Made by a program: the position numbers and the translations under genes | In this document: positions 51,346 through 59,516 of the stretch, piece after piece | Layout: each line of letters starts with the position of its first letter | Position numbering within the stretch: the first letter of the stretch is position 1 | Source of the DNA: Flavobacterium sp. | GTDB taxonomy: Bacteria > Bacteroidota > Bacteroidia > Flavobacteriales > Flavobacteriaceae | Reading direction: 5' to 3' | Assembly: GCF_039595935.1 (NCBI RefSeq) | Contig: NZ_JBCNKR010000006.1 | Location: forward strand, 2,266,001-2,330,000 | DNA: 64,000 nt | The notes under the pieces: generated by a model | Databases searched by the model: none | What the model saw: the letters and a program-made list of their open reading frames with translations, nothing else | What the model was told of the DNA's origin: nothing

Positions 51346-53274
51346 TCATTTCACGAATTTTATAATTGCCATTTCTAAAGCTAAAAATAACAGTGCAAAG
51401 ATAACAAACCATTTCCAAATTTGACTGTCAGTACGCTCAGTTTGTAAGGTGTTAAAAATGGTCGAAATCGTATCGGCGGTTTTAAAATCAGAAACTACGT
51501 TTGTATTTACCTGACTCAAATCGCTTTCGGTTCTTTTGTAATTGAAACTCAAGTTTTCAACCCATTCTTTTTTGTCAAAAATGCTGTAATTTCCAGCTGT
51601 ATCCGGAAAATCATTAAACGTTAATTTGACTTTATTATTTAAAATCTGCTGAATCGGAATAAACGAATCTTCCGTTCCTTTTACTTCCAAAATCGCATCT
51701 TTTGTCAATAAAACATCCACAAAATATGGCTGATTGTTTCCAATCGTTAAGGCATTTACACCCGTTTTTTGATTGTTCTGTGCCATTTTATAAAACAACG
51801 GAACAATTAATGGCGATTGCTGAAAATTTGAATTTGCAGCGTTTATTGGTGCCGAAAACACAGTAATTCCAGCTGTTGGGTTTTGTACCGCTGTAACAAA
51901 CGAACTTTGATCTTCATAAGATAAAACGGCGGGATAAGGACTTGAAATATCAAATGAGCTGTTTGTTTTTGGATATTGAAAATTGGTAATTTTATTTTCG
52001 AAAACTCCAGAAAATAACGGATGATCGAAATTAATTTTCGTAATCTGTTTGCTTTCTGTTTTGAGAGTATTGAATTGGATTTTTCCAAAATTTCCTAAAA
52101 AGGCATTCAAGTTTGAAACTGAGCTTTTTTCAGAAGGAATTACAACTAAATTTCCACCTTTAGAAACAAAAGCTTTTAAAGTGGTTTGCAAAGCCTGCGG
52201 AATTTCGACTAATTCATTTAAGATTATCGTATTTTGTTTTTCTAAACTATTATAATCTAAAGTGCTGATAGAGTAATTGTTGTAATTGAATTCGGCAGAA
52301 GTATAAATTCTTGATAAAAAATTGCTTTTTTCAGGTTCACCAATACTAATTACGTTTGTTTTTTTGTTTTTAGAAATGCTGAAAAACAATTTGTTATCAT
52401 AAGTTAAACCGTTGTCTTCGATTGAAACATATCCGTGAAAAGCTTCTTTTGGAATTGTGAAGTTGATTTTCTTTTTCTTCGTATCAAAATTGATAATTGT
52501 TTTGGCAATCAGTTTATTTTGATTGTATAAAGCAGTCGAAATTGGTTTGAAATCTTCGCCGTAAGCTGATAAATTGACGCCAATTTCATAGAAATTCTCT
52601 AAAGTCTGATTGATGTAAACACTGTCTATTGAAACATTGTTTTTTTGTTCAGCTTCAGAAAGTATGAAATACGGTTTCTCTTCAGAATCAGTATTTTTGA
52701 TGTCGTTTTCTTTTAAACCAACAGCATCAGAAATAATAATTATATCTTTTTTATGTGCCGATTTATGCGCTTTTACTTTTGCCATAATCGACGAAAGTTC
52801 AAAAGGCGTCGCACTATATTTTAGGTTTTGTAAAGCACTTTTAGACGATTTTATATCGGTATTCCAATAATTATCTGTGTTTGTTAGTAAAGAAAACTGA
52901 GCATTTTCAGGAGTATTTTCCAGTAATTCCTGCACGGCACGTTTTAGCAATTCTCCTTTTTTGCCTTTTGCCTGCATACTAAAAGAGTTATCTAAAATGA
53001 TATACATTTCGTTTGAGGCATTTTTGCTGTCTTTGGCTTCAAAAAAAGGCTGGGCAAAAGCTATAATGGCACACGTAAGCAGTAAAAGACGTGTGGCAAG
53101 CAATAATCGTTTTTTGATTTTGGAACTTTTACGAGTTTGAACCGCTAATTCTTTCAAAAAACGAACATTGGTAAAATAAGAGGTTTTAAATCGTCGTAAT
53201 TGAAATAAATGAACCAAAATTGGTACAATCAATAAAAAGAGAAAGTATAGAATTTCGGGATGTTTAAAGTGCAT
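51346..53274 (-). CDS. BatA-domain protein with von Willebrand factor A domain
   Basis: 642 residues. The N-terminal aerotolerance regulator (BatA) segment has two membrane helices (LYFLFLLIVPILVHLFQLRRF and LLLATRLLLLTCAIIAFAQ). A VWA domain follows, with the MIDAS-type DxSxS in ILDNSFSMQAKGKK (about residue 92). A large extracytoplasmic beta-rich region comes next, and a last membrane helix at the C-terminus (FVIFALLFLALEMAIIKF). BatA-like proteins are linked to oxygen and envelope stress. Predicted to sit in the inner membrane with most of its mass in the periplasm. Convergent genes lie on both sides. Confidence 0.88.
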   Translation of the reverse strand: MHFKHPEILYFLFLLIVPILVHLFQLRRFKTSYFTNVRFLKELAVQTRKSSKIKKRLLLATRLLLLTCAIIAFAQPFFEAKDSKNASNEMYIILDNSFSMQAKGKKGELLKRAVQELLENTPENAQFSLLTNTDNYWNTDIKSSKSALQNLKYSATPFELSSIMAKVKAHKSAHKKDIIIISDAVGLKENDIKNTDSEEKPYFILSEAEQKNNVSIDSVYINQTLENFYEIGVNLSAYGEDFKPISTALYNQNKLIAKTIINFDTKKKKINFTIPKEAFHGYVSIEDNGLTYDNKLFFSISKNKKTNVISIGEPEKSNFLSRIYTSAEFNYNNYSISTLDYNSLEKQNTIILNELVEIPQALQTTLKAFVSKGGNLVVIPSEKSSVSNLNAFLGNFGKIQFNTLKTESKQITKINFDHPLFSGVFENKITNFQYPKTNSSFDISSPYPAVLSYEDQSSFVTAVQNPTAGITVFSAPINAANSNFQQSPLIVPLFYKMAQNNQKTGVNALTIGNNQPYFVDVLLTKDAILEVKGTEDSFIPIQQILNNKVKLTFNDFPDTAGNYSIFDKKEWVENLSFNYKRTESDLSQVNTNVVSDFKTADTISTIFNTLQTERTDSQIWKWFVIFALLFLALEMAIIKFVK

Positions 53275-53347
53275 TCTGGCTTCGATTTACTTCGCTACGT
53301 TTTATTTTTCACGAAGATGCTGGTCAAAAATACAAATTTTTAGTTGA

Positions 53348-53469
53348 ACCATATAAGTTCATGTAAGAGATTATAAGTTTAATCGAATTTTGAGATTAAA
53401 ATAATTAAAATTTAGGATTTCATTTTTTTTTGAAAAAAAACTAAAATGAACTTATATGACTTATATGGT
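53348..53469. repeat. Iterated-word inverted repeat
   Basis: ACCATATAAGTTCATGTAAG (53348-53367) pairs with CTTATATGACTTATATGGT (53451-53469) with one gap and one mismatch. The right side is an ACTTATATG word repeat. It lies in the divergent gap between the VWA gene and the lactonase gene, so a terminator role is excluded on at least one side. Confidence 0.7.
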
Positions 53470-53562
53470 TTGAAAGTTTCTAAAAATGTAACTTTTCTGA
53501 TTTTATTTGTAATGACAAGAAAGATATTATTGTTTATTTTAGCAGTATTCAAAAAACATATT

Positions 53563-54675
53563 ATGAAAAAAATATATCTAGTATTATTTTCTGCTTTGGC
53601 TGTCACAACTGCAAAAGCTCAAAATAAATTTAACCTGCTGGTAGGAACTTATACCAATACATGCCAGAGTAATGGAATTTACGTTTATGAATTTGACGCG
53701 AATTCGGGAGAATTTAAATTAAAAAATTCATCAGAAAATGTTGTAAGTCCGAGTTATTTATCGGTTTCGGCAGATAATAAATTTATATATGCCGTAAACG
53801 AGAATGGTACACAGAGTTCTGTAAGTGCCTTTGGATACGATTCTGCATCTGGTAAAGTTAATTTTTTAAATAAAAATGATGCTTTAGGAGCGGATCCTTG
53901 TCATCTAATAAATGATGATAAAAATGTAATTGCCGCTAATTATTCCGGCGGTAGTATTGTAGTTTATAAAAAAAATGCTGACGGCAGTATTTCTGAAGTA
54001 CAGCAATTAATTCAGCACGAAGGAAAAGGACCAAATGCGGCTCGTCAGGAAAAAGCCCACGTTCATATGGTTGTTTTTTCTCCGGATAAAAAGTTTGTAC
54101 TTTCTAATGATTTAGGTTTAGATAAAGTTTTTATTTATAAATATAATCCAGCTTCTAAAAATGAAATTTTAACGTTAAAAGGCAGTGTTGATGTGAAACC
54201 AGGAAGCGGCCCAAGACATTTGACTTTCAGTAAAGATGGAAAATTTGTTTATCTGGTTCAGGAATTAGACGGTACACTGACAACTTTTAGTTATGATAAA
54301 ACCGGAAACTTAAAAGTGATTGCCGAAACAAGTATTCTTCCAAAAGACTTTAAAGGCGGAACCGGCGCTGCTGCAATCAAAATTTCGCCTGACGGAAACT
54401 TTTTATATGTTTCTGATCGTGTTGATGTTAACGCTATTTCTGTTTATAAAATTCTTAAAAACGGAAGTATAGAATTGGTTGAGCAGCAAAGCACTTTAGG
54501 AAAAGGCCCAAGAGATTTTGCTATTGACCCAAGTGGAAATTATTTTTTAGTAGGACATCAGTACACTAATGATATTGTTATTTTTAAAAGAGATATCAAA
54601 ACCGGAAAAATCACCGATACACGAAAAAGAATTCAGTTATGTTCGCCTGTAGGGCTTGTTTTTACGAAAATATAA
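53563..54675 (+). CDS. Lactonase-type seven-bladed beta-propeller, secreted
   Basis: 370 residues from the ATG at 53563, which begins a signal peptide (to TTAKAQ); an upstream in-frame ATG is inside a repeat and gives an untypical leader. The body is a 6-phosphogluconolactonase-like beta-propeller (Lactonase family): repeated strands such as YLSVSADNKFIYAVNENG, FSPDKKFVLSNDLGLDKVFIYKY, LTFSKDGKFVYLVQELDGTLTTF and ISPDGNFLYVSDR. Exported members probably act on sugar lactones or have other unknown substrates in the periplasm. No active-site residue set is assigned with confidence. Confidence 0.88.
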   Translation: MKKIYLVLFSALAVTTAKAQNKFNLLVGTYTNTCQSNGIYVYEFDANSGEFKLKNSSENVVSPSYLSVSADNKFIYAVNENGTQSSVSAFGYDSASGKVNFLNKNDALGADPCHLINDDKNVIAANYSGGSIVVYKKNADGSISEVQQLIQHEGKGPNAARQEKAHVHMVVFSPDKKFVLSNDLGLDKVFIYKYNPASKNEILTLKGSVDVKPGSGPRHLTFSKDGKFVYLVQELDGTLTTFSYDKTGNLKVIAETSILPKDFKGGTGAAAIKISPDGNFLYVSDRVDVNAISVYKILKNGSIELVEQQSTLGKGPRDFAIDPSGNYFLVGHQYTNDIVIFKRDIKTGKITDTRKRIQLCSPVGLVFTKI

Positions 54676-54689
54676 TTTTTTAAAGGTTC

Positions 54690-54811
54690 TAAGATGCTAA
54701 GGTTCTAAGGAACTAAGATTAAAAAAATAAAAAAGAAGGTTCAAAGATTATTAAATCTTTGAACCTTCTTTTTTATTTGGTGAGAAAAAAACTTAGAACC
54801 TTAGTGTCTTA
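54690..54811. repeat. Iterated-word inverted repeat (AAGGTTCTAAG family), copy 1
   Basis: TAAGATGCTAAGGTTCTAAG (54690-54709) matches the reverse complement of 54792-54811 with two mismatches. The left side has the words AAGGTTCTAAG twice. A terminator hairpin is in the middle and the right arm ends at the stop of the helicase gene (54809-54811). Confidence 0.85.
54731..54776. terminator. Bidirectional terminator inside the repeat
   Basis: AGAAGGTTCAAAGAT pairs with its complement around ATTAA, between A and T tracts. It serves convergent genes ending at 54675 (+) and 54809 (-). Confidence 0.9.
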
Positions 54812-56158
54812 TTTACCATCTTTCTTCTTCTTATTTCTTGTCTTCAACATATTTCTGTTAACAGAACCGTGGGTTTTCTTTTTTGTTTTTGAAGGGCCTC
54901 CCAGATTGACTTTTTGGTTCTTTTTAGATTTTTCGTGAAAAGCACCATCACCTTCAAGTTTAGGTTTTTTCAATAAAAACTTTCTTGGCAGTTTGTCTTT
55001 TTCGGCTTCAATTAATTTTTCTGAAATTTCAACTTCTTCAGGAAAATCAGCGATTTTAAGTTCCTGATCCATTAAAAGTTCCGTTTCAATTTTATATTCT
55101 TCTTCTCTCGGAGAAACAAAACTAATTGCAGTTCCTGTTGCGTCTGCACGACCGGTACGACCAATTCTGTGCATGTACAATTCAGGTTCTTCCGGAAGTT
55201 CAAAATTGATAACATGCGAAATGTTAGAAATATCTAAACCTCTTGCCATAACGTCGGTTGTAATTAATCCGCGAAGATTTCCTTCCTGAAATTCAGCCAT
55301 TGTGCTCAAACGGTAATTTTGAGATTTATTAGAATGAATTACCCCAAACTGACCTTCAAAATGCTCTTCAATACGATTAAAAAGCATGTCTGAAATCTTT
55401 TTATTATTTACGAAAACCAAAACACGATCCATGCTTTCGTCTGTCTCAAATAAATGTTTCAACAGATTTACTTTTGTATTGAAGTTTGGAACGTTATAGG
55501 TAATTTGTGTAATTTTTTCAAGCGGAGTTCCCGATGGAGCAAGCGTAACTTCTTCAGGAAAATCAAAATAGTCATTTAATATATCATCAACTTCGTCTGT
55601 CATCGTTGCAGAGAACAGAATATTTTGACGTTTGGTTTTCATCATAGCCAAAAGAGAAGTCAATTGTGGCCTGAAACCTAAATTCAGCATTTCATCAAAT
55701 TCGTCGATAACTAATTTTTGAGTTACATCAAAACGAACAACAGCATCCAGAGCCAAATCCATAGTACGTCCCGGAGTACCTACTAAAATGTCAACTCCTT
55801 CATAAACAGCTTTCTTTTGAGTGTTGATGTTTACTCCACCGTAAATTCCAAGCGTTTTAACTGACATGTATTTAGTCAGTTTTTCGACTTCTTCAACAAC
55901 CTGAACCACCAATTCTCGGGTTGGAACCAGAATTACAATTTTTGGAGTATTGGTATGAGTGAACTTATATAATTTTAAAAGCGGCAGTAAATAGGCAAAT
56001 GTTTTACCGGTTCCGGTTTGTGCAATTCCCATCATATCGCGTCCAGACGTGATTACAGAAAAGGATTTTTCCTGAATAGGAGTTGGTGTAACAAAACCTA
56101 ATTCGTCAACAGCTTTTTGTAATGATTTTGGAAGATTGAATTTTTCGAAAGTGCTCAT
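54809..56158 (-). CDS. DEAD-box RNA helicase, RhlE-like, with DEFD motif II
   Basis: 449 residues from the ATG at 56158 (a second ATG two codons upstream is possible). Motifs: Q motif near residue 22-30, Walker A AQTGTGKT (46-53), PTRELVVQ (79-86), motif II D152-E-F-D-E, SATM near 185, and MHRIGRTGRADATG near 335. Motif II reads DEFD instead of DEAD, with a bulky Phe in place of Ala. The C-terminus is a basic tail (KKKTHGSVNRNMLKTRNKKKKDGK split) suited to RNA binding. Role: RNA remodelling, probably in ribosome maturation or RNA turnover. CAAATGTA at 56176-56183 is a candidate -7 element. Confidence 0.93.
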   Translation of the reverse strand: MSTFEKFNLPKSLQKAVDELGFVTPTPIQEKSFSVITSGRDMMGIAQTGTGKTFAYLLPLLKLYKFTHTNTPKIVILVPTRELVVQVVEEVEKLTKYMSVKTLGIYGGVNINTQKKAVYEGVDILVGTPGRTMDLALDAVVRFDVTQKLVIDEFDEMLNLGFRPQLTSLLAMMKTKRQNILFSATMTDEVDDILNDYFDFPEEVTLAPSGTPLEKITQITYNVPNFNTKVNLLKHLFETDESMDRVLVFVNNKKISDMLFNRIEEHFEGQFGVIHSNKSQNYRLSTMAEFQEGNLRGLITTDVMARGLDISNISHVINFELPEEPELYMHRIGRTGRADATGTAISFVSPREEEYKIETELLMDQELKIADFPEEVEISEKLIEAEKDKLPRKFLLKKPKLEGDGAFHEKSKKNQKVNLGGPSKTKKKTHGSVNRNMLKTRNKKKKDGK

Positions 56159-56243
56159 CTGCATTAAATTTTGTGCAAATGTACGTTAAAATGATGGTTT
56201 TTTGTAGAATTTGTAATTTTAGATAACGTATTGTTGTTTTGTT

Positions 56244-56312
56244 TGTCACTCTGAGCGAAGTCGAAGAGGCGTGCCAATTGGAATGCGGGCTTCGACTTCG
56301 CTCAGCCTGACA
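56244..56312. repeat. GC-richer inverted repeat (GCGAAGTCGAAG type)
   Basis: Arms 56244-56266 and 56290-56312 pair over 23 bases with a two-base mismatch (outer TGTCA/TGACA, core CTGAGCGAAGTCGAAG). Composition is clearly richer in G and C than the surroundings. Similar palindromes are known as dispersed repeats in Bacteroidetes genomes. It lies between two minus-strand genes and has no T tract, so it is not a typical terminator. Confidence 0.8.
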
Positions 56313-56348
56313 GCATAAAACTAAAATAAAATCTACAATTTTTAAACT

Positions 56349-57113
56349 CTAAAAGCCTTCAAAAACTCCTAAACCAAATAAGGCAAAATCGTATTTTACA
56401 GGATCTCCAGCATCCATTTTGCGCAATTGTGTGTCTAATTCTAGTAAAGCTTTTGCATCATTTTGCTTTCGCGAAAGAATTCCTAGTTTACGGGCAACAT
56501 TTCCTGAATGTACATCAAGCGGACAGGATAAAACTGAAGGTGAAATAGTTTTCCAGATTCCTAAATCTACACCTTTTGCGTCCTGACGAACCATCCATCG
56601 CAAATACATATTAATGCGTTTTGCTGCCGAATTATTTAACGGATCTGAAATATGTTTTTGAGTTCGCGGCAAATGATCAATTTCGAAGAATATTTTTTTG
56701 AATTCGCTGATGCTTTTCTGCAGACTGTCTTTTTCCTGATTTTTGGCAAAAACAGCTTCCAATCCGCTATGATTTTTATAAATGTGTTGTAAACCTTTAA
56801 TGAATCCGCCGAAATCTTTTCCGTTGAAAGTGCGGTGGACGAAAGTTTCTAAATCAGCCAGATTATCTTCAGAATGTGACATGACAAAATCATAAGGCGT
56901 ATTGCCCATTAATTCCATCATTTTATGAGAATTCTTTATAATCATTTTGCGGTTCCCCCATGCAATTGAAGCACTTAGAAAACCGGCAATTTCGATGTCT
57001 TCTTTTTGAGTAAAAAGATGCGGAATTTGTACAGGATCACTTTCTATAAAATCCTGATTATTATATTGAATGACTTTTTCGTCAAGAAATTCTTTAAGTT
57101 CTTTTTGATTCAT
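56349..57113 (-). CDS. TIGR02757 (DUF2400) family protein
   Basis: 254 residues, soluble, no signal peptide. It has the family core: DPVQIPHLFTQKEDIEIAGFLSASIAWGNRKMIIKN near residue 27-60, FGGFIKGLQHIYKN, and KRINMYLRWMVRQDAKGVDLGIWK around 165-190, then SCPLDVHSGNVARKLGILSRKQNDAKALLELDTQLRKM. The helix-hairpin-helix-like layout is distantly reminiscent of HhH-GPD glycosylases, including the conserved aspartate in CPLDVH. The function of the family is not established; a role in DNA repair is only inference. Confidence 0.85.
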   Translation of the reverse strand: MNQKELKEFLDEKVIQYNNQDFIESDPVQIPHLFTQKEDIEIAGFLSASIAWGNRKMIIKNSHKMMELMGNTPYDFVMSHSEDNLADLETFVHRTFNGKDFGGFIKGLQHIYKNHSGLEAVFAKNQEKDSLQKSISEFKKIFFEIDHLPRTQKHISDPLNNSAAKRINMYLRWMVRQDAKGVDLGIWKTISPSVLSCPLDVHSGNVARKLGILSRKQNDAKALLELDTQLRKMDAGDPVKYDFALFGLGVFEGF

Positions 57114-57163
57114 TTTTTTTTTAGTTCTTAGTAATTAGTCTTTAGTGATTAGCCTAAAGCAAT

Positions 57164-58042
57164 TTAATTACTAATCAGACCGTCGACCATAACTAATTTT
57201 CTGTCGGCCATATTGGCTAATTCTTCGTTGTGAGTAACAATTACAAAGGTCTGCCCGAATTCATCACGAAGCTGAAAAAATAACTGATGTAAATTTTCAG
57301 CAGAATGCGTGTCGAGATTTCCAGACGGTTCATCAGCAAAAATAATATCAGGTTTATTTATTAAGGCTCTCGCAACGGCAACACGCTGTTGTTCACCGCC
57401 CGAAAGTTCGCTTGGTTTATGATGTATTCTGTGTGATAAACCTAAATATTCCAGTATTTTTTTAGCTTCTTTTTCGGTTTCAGTTTTTGGTTTATTTGCC
57501 ATAAAAGCCGGAATACATACGTTTTCTAAAGCTGTAAATTCAGGTAATAATTGATGAAACTGAAAAATAAACCCAAGATTTAAGTTTCTGAATTCAGATA
57601 GTATTTTATCTTGTTTGCTTTTCTTTTTAAAATAGCGGCTATGGTAAATAAGCATTAAAAGAATTGGCATTAATAATACACCAAGTGTTATTAAACCCAA
57701 GGTATCATATTGTATTCTTGATTTAAAAAACAATAAAAAAACGATTAGTGCTATGGTGTAAATAGAACCTATCCAGGTTATAATTTTGAATGCTTTTTCT
57801 TGTTTAGAATTATCGGTTTCAACATCTTGTAATTTTAAAATGTTTGTACCATTTATGGTTAAAGAAGATTCAGGATTTCTTTCGGGTACATCTAAAGTAC
57901 CTAAAATTTGCAGTAAAGTAGTTTTTCCGGCACCGGAAGCGCCTACAATCGAAACAATTTCGCCTTTTTTAATATGTAAATCAACTCCTTTTAAAACCTC
58001 AAGTTTGTCATAGAATTTATGTATGTTTTTTGCGTGTATCAT
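57164..58042 (-). CDS. LolD-like ABC transporter ATPase with a membrane-helix insertion
   Basis: 292 residues, about 70 longer than typical LolD. Walker A GASGAGKTT (34-42), Q-loop Gln161 in FIFQFHQLLPEF, signature LSGGEQQR (213-220), Walker B IIFADEP (233-239) and H-loop His271 are all intact. Between residues 77 and 147, where related proteins have only a short link, is an insertion with two hydrophobic helices (IITWIGSIYTIALIVFLLFF, 87-106, and about 114-134) flanked by basic residues. LolD couples ATP to lipoprotein release from the inner membrane through LolCE. The insertion would put part of the NBD into the membrane. No LolC/E gene is adjacent. Confidence 0.88.
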   Translation of the reverse strand: MIHAKNIHKFYDKLEVLKGVDLHIKKGEIVSIVGASGAGKTTLLQILGTLDVPERNPESSLTINGTNILKLQDVETDNSKQEKAFKIITWIGSIYTIALIVFLLFFKSRIQYDTLGLITLGVLLMPILLMLIYHSRYFKKKSKQDKILSEFRNLNLGFIFQFHQLLPEFTALENVCIPAFMANKPKTETEKEAKKILEYLGLSHRIHHKPSELSGGEQQRVAVARALINKPDIIFADEPSGNLDTHSAENLHQLFFQLRDEFGQTFVIVTHNEELANMADRKLVMVDGLISN

Positions 58043-58263
58043 GTAGTGAAACTGTTTTTACAAAGAAACGAAGATTATACTTAGAATCAAATTCCAATAT
58101 CTTAAATTCCAAATTCCAATTTTTTCATAAATCTAAATCTAAATCTGCAGTTTAAAACTGGTCTGTTTATTGATGTGGAAATTTTGAAAATTAAATTTAA
58201 TTGATAGTAAAACAATTCTCATAAATTATTTTTAATTTCGAATAACCTCAAAATTTACTTAAC

Positions 58264-58563
58264 ATGCAGGATTTAAAAGTTGTAGAAGATAACAGAATGT
58301 CAAAATTACTTTTTGGTTTAATTTTGGACGGTATTGGTATGATTTCTTTTTCAATTCCTTTACTTGGAGAATTTTCAGATGTAATTTGGGCGCCAATTGC
58401 GGCCATTATTATGAGCAGAATGTATAAAGGAAGAGTTGGGAAAGTAGCAAGTGTGTTGACTTTTATTGAAGAAATTATTCCTTTTACTGATGTAATTCCG
58501 TCATTTACACTTACATGGATTTATACTTATTTCTTTACGAGACAACCTAATGAGTTTAATTAA
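58264..58563 (+). CDS. Small membrane protein
   Basis: 99 residues. Hydrophobic stretches at about 14-34 (LLFGLILDGIGMISFSIPLL) and near 42-52 and 78-90 separate short polar loops. The N-terminus is polar (MQDLKVVEDNRMSK) and the C-terminus FFTRQPNEFN. Probably three short membrane helices in the inner membrane. Its pattern and length are typical of a conserved small protein of Flavobacteriia. It ends seven bases before the stop of the convergent gene. Function unknown. Confidence 0.65.
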   Translation: MQDLKVVEDNRMSKLLFGLILDGIGMISFSIPLLGEFSDVIWAPIAAIIMSRMYKGRVGKVASVLTFIEEIIPFTDVIPSFTLTWIYTYFFTRQPNEFN

Positions 58564-58569
58564 AGTGAA

Positions 58570-58887
58570 TTAAATCTGTGGTTTTTCATCTTTAAATAAA
58601 AAGCCAAGTCCCATATTTTTCAGCATTTTCTTTTCGAAATTCCAAAAGAATTTAAACTGCCCGAAAATACTTCCGATGGCAACGAGTAAAACCTGATAAA
58701 TTGGGAAAATAATCAGCAGACGAATTAAAGTAAACCAGCCTCCAAAGTCTTCTTTTGTAATGCCGAGCCAAACACAAAAAGGTTTAGACAACCAGGCAGA
58801 TGCCGATCCGGTGATGGCAAAAACGGTAAGAATTATAACGGCTTGTAAATTTGAGGTAATTCCCCAGCGTTGCTTTAGTTTGTTCAT
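58570..58887 (-). CDS. DUF6787-like membrane protein
   Basis: 105 residues, two to three hydrophobic segments: LQAVIILTVFAITGSASAWL and LIRLLIIFPIYQVLLVAIGSIFG, with a basic C-terminus (FEKKMLKNMGLGFLFKDEKPQI). The conserved start MNKLKQRWGI, then SKPFCVWLGI and the GQFKFFWNFEKKML segment match the DUF6787 family. Not known to be catalytic; older labels as a prolipoprotein diacylglyceryl transferase are not supported. It precedes the DUF6146-like lipoprotein gene in the same direction, a linkage I recall as common in Flavobacteriia. Confidence 0.75.
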   Translation of the reverse strand: MNKLKQRWGITSNLQAVIILTVFAITGSASAWLSKPFCVWLGITKEDFGGWFTLIRLLIIFPIYQVLLVAIGSIFGQFKFFWNFEKKMLKNMGLGFLFKDEKPQI

Positions 58888-58917
58888 TGCTATTTGTAAT
58901 GATTACAAATATAGTAA

Positions 58918-59352
58918 TTATCTTGAAGGAACATAACCCCAAAGCTTTTGTTTGTAAGTATTTTGAAAATAAATCATGTAATTGTAAATTAAGTAGTTTA
59001 CTTCGTAACCGTAATGAATGTCAGGACGGTAATTAATTGACATTTCGTACAAATCCGGGTTATAACGCTGTGGCTGTAAAACACGGTTGTTCCATTCGGT
59101 TACATACAAATTATTTTTATTTTCGAGATATTGTAATGAATGGTAATTGCGAGGATAAGCTCTCGAAACGAGCCAGTTGCTAAAACCATTATCAATAATT
59201 ATTACTTCATACTCAAGCGAATCGTTTGCAATTCTTACGGTATCGTTTATTTTTTTATTTGAAGCATTATCAGCACTTGCAATAGTTGGCGAGGTTGTCG
59301 AACAGGCAATTATTGTTACTAGTAAAGCTAATATGGCAATGCATTTTTTCAT
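58918..59352 (-). CDS. DUF6146-like lipoprotein
   Basis: 144 residues; signal peptide with lipobox IIAC (Cys17), followed by a Ser/Asn/Ala-rich linker. The conserved part (about 45-144) has DSLEYEVIIIDNGFSNWLVSRAYPRNYHS, WNNRVLQPQRYNP and HYGYEVNYLIYNYMIYFQNTYKQKLWGY, the signature of the DUF6146 family of Bacteroidetes. Likely an outer-membrane-anchored lipoprotein of unknown role. It forms a unit with the downstream DUF6787-like gene, with 30 bases between them. Confidence 0.8.
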   Translation of the reverse strand: MKKCIAILALLVTIIACSTTSPTIASADNASNKKINDTVRIANDSLEYEVIIIDNGFSNWLVSRAYPRNYHSLQYLENKNNLYVTEWNNRVLQPQRYNPDLYEMSINYRPDIHYGYEVNYLIYNYMIYFQNTYKQKLWGYVPSR

Positions 59353-59380
59353 ACAATAAAGTTACGAATTTTTTTTGAAG

Positions 59381-59516
59381 TTGCTAAGGTTCTAAGTTGC
59401 TAAGGTTCTGAGTTTTTTTGTTGTAATAAAAAAGGGGCTCTCTCCATTTTGAGACAGCCCCTTTTATATTTTGCTCAATATCTTAGAACCTTAGTGTCTT
59501 AGCACCTCAGAACCTT
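59381..59516. repeat. Iterated-word inverted repeat (AAGGTTCTAAG family), copy 2
   Basis: The left side has the word TTGCTAAGGTTCTRAG twice in tandem (59381-59412), and the right side (59482-59516) is their complement with GTGCTAAGACACTAAGG as the inner word. A terminator hairpin (GGGGCTCTCTC) is in the middle. The words match those at 54683-54717, so the two loci share a family. The right arm ends exactly at the DUF937 stop. Confidence 0.85.
59431..59465 (-). terminator. Terminator of the DUF937-type gene
   Basis: AAAAGGGGCTCTCTC pairs with GAGACAGCCCCTTTT (one mismatch) around CATTTT. It lies inside the repeat and downstream of the minus-strand gene ending at 59516. Confidence 0.8.

Noticed and set aside
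53446..53562. N-terminal extension of the lactonase gene
   Set aside because: It lies in the right arm of an inverted repeat and precedes a normal signal peptide at 53563.
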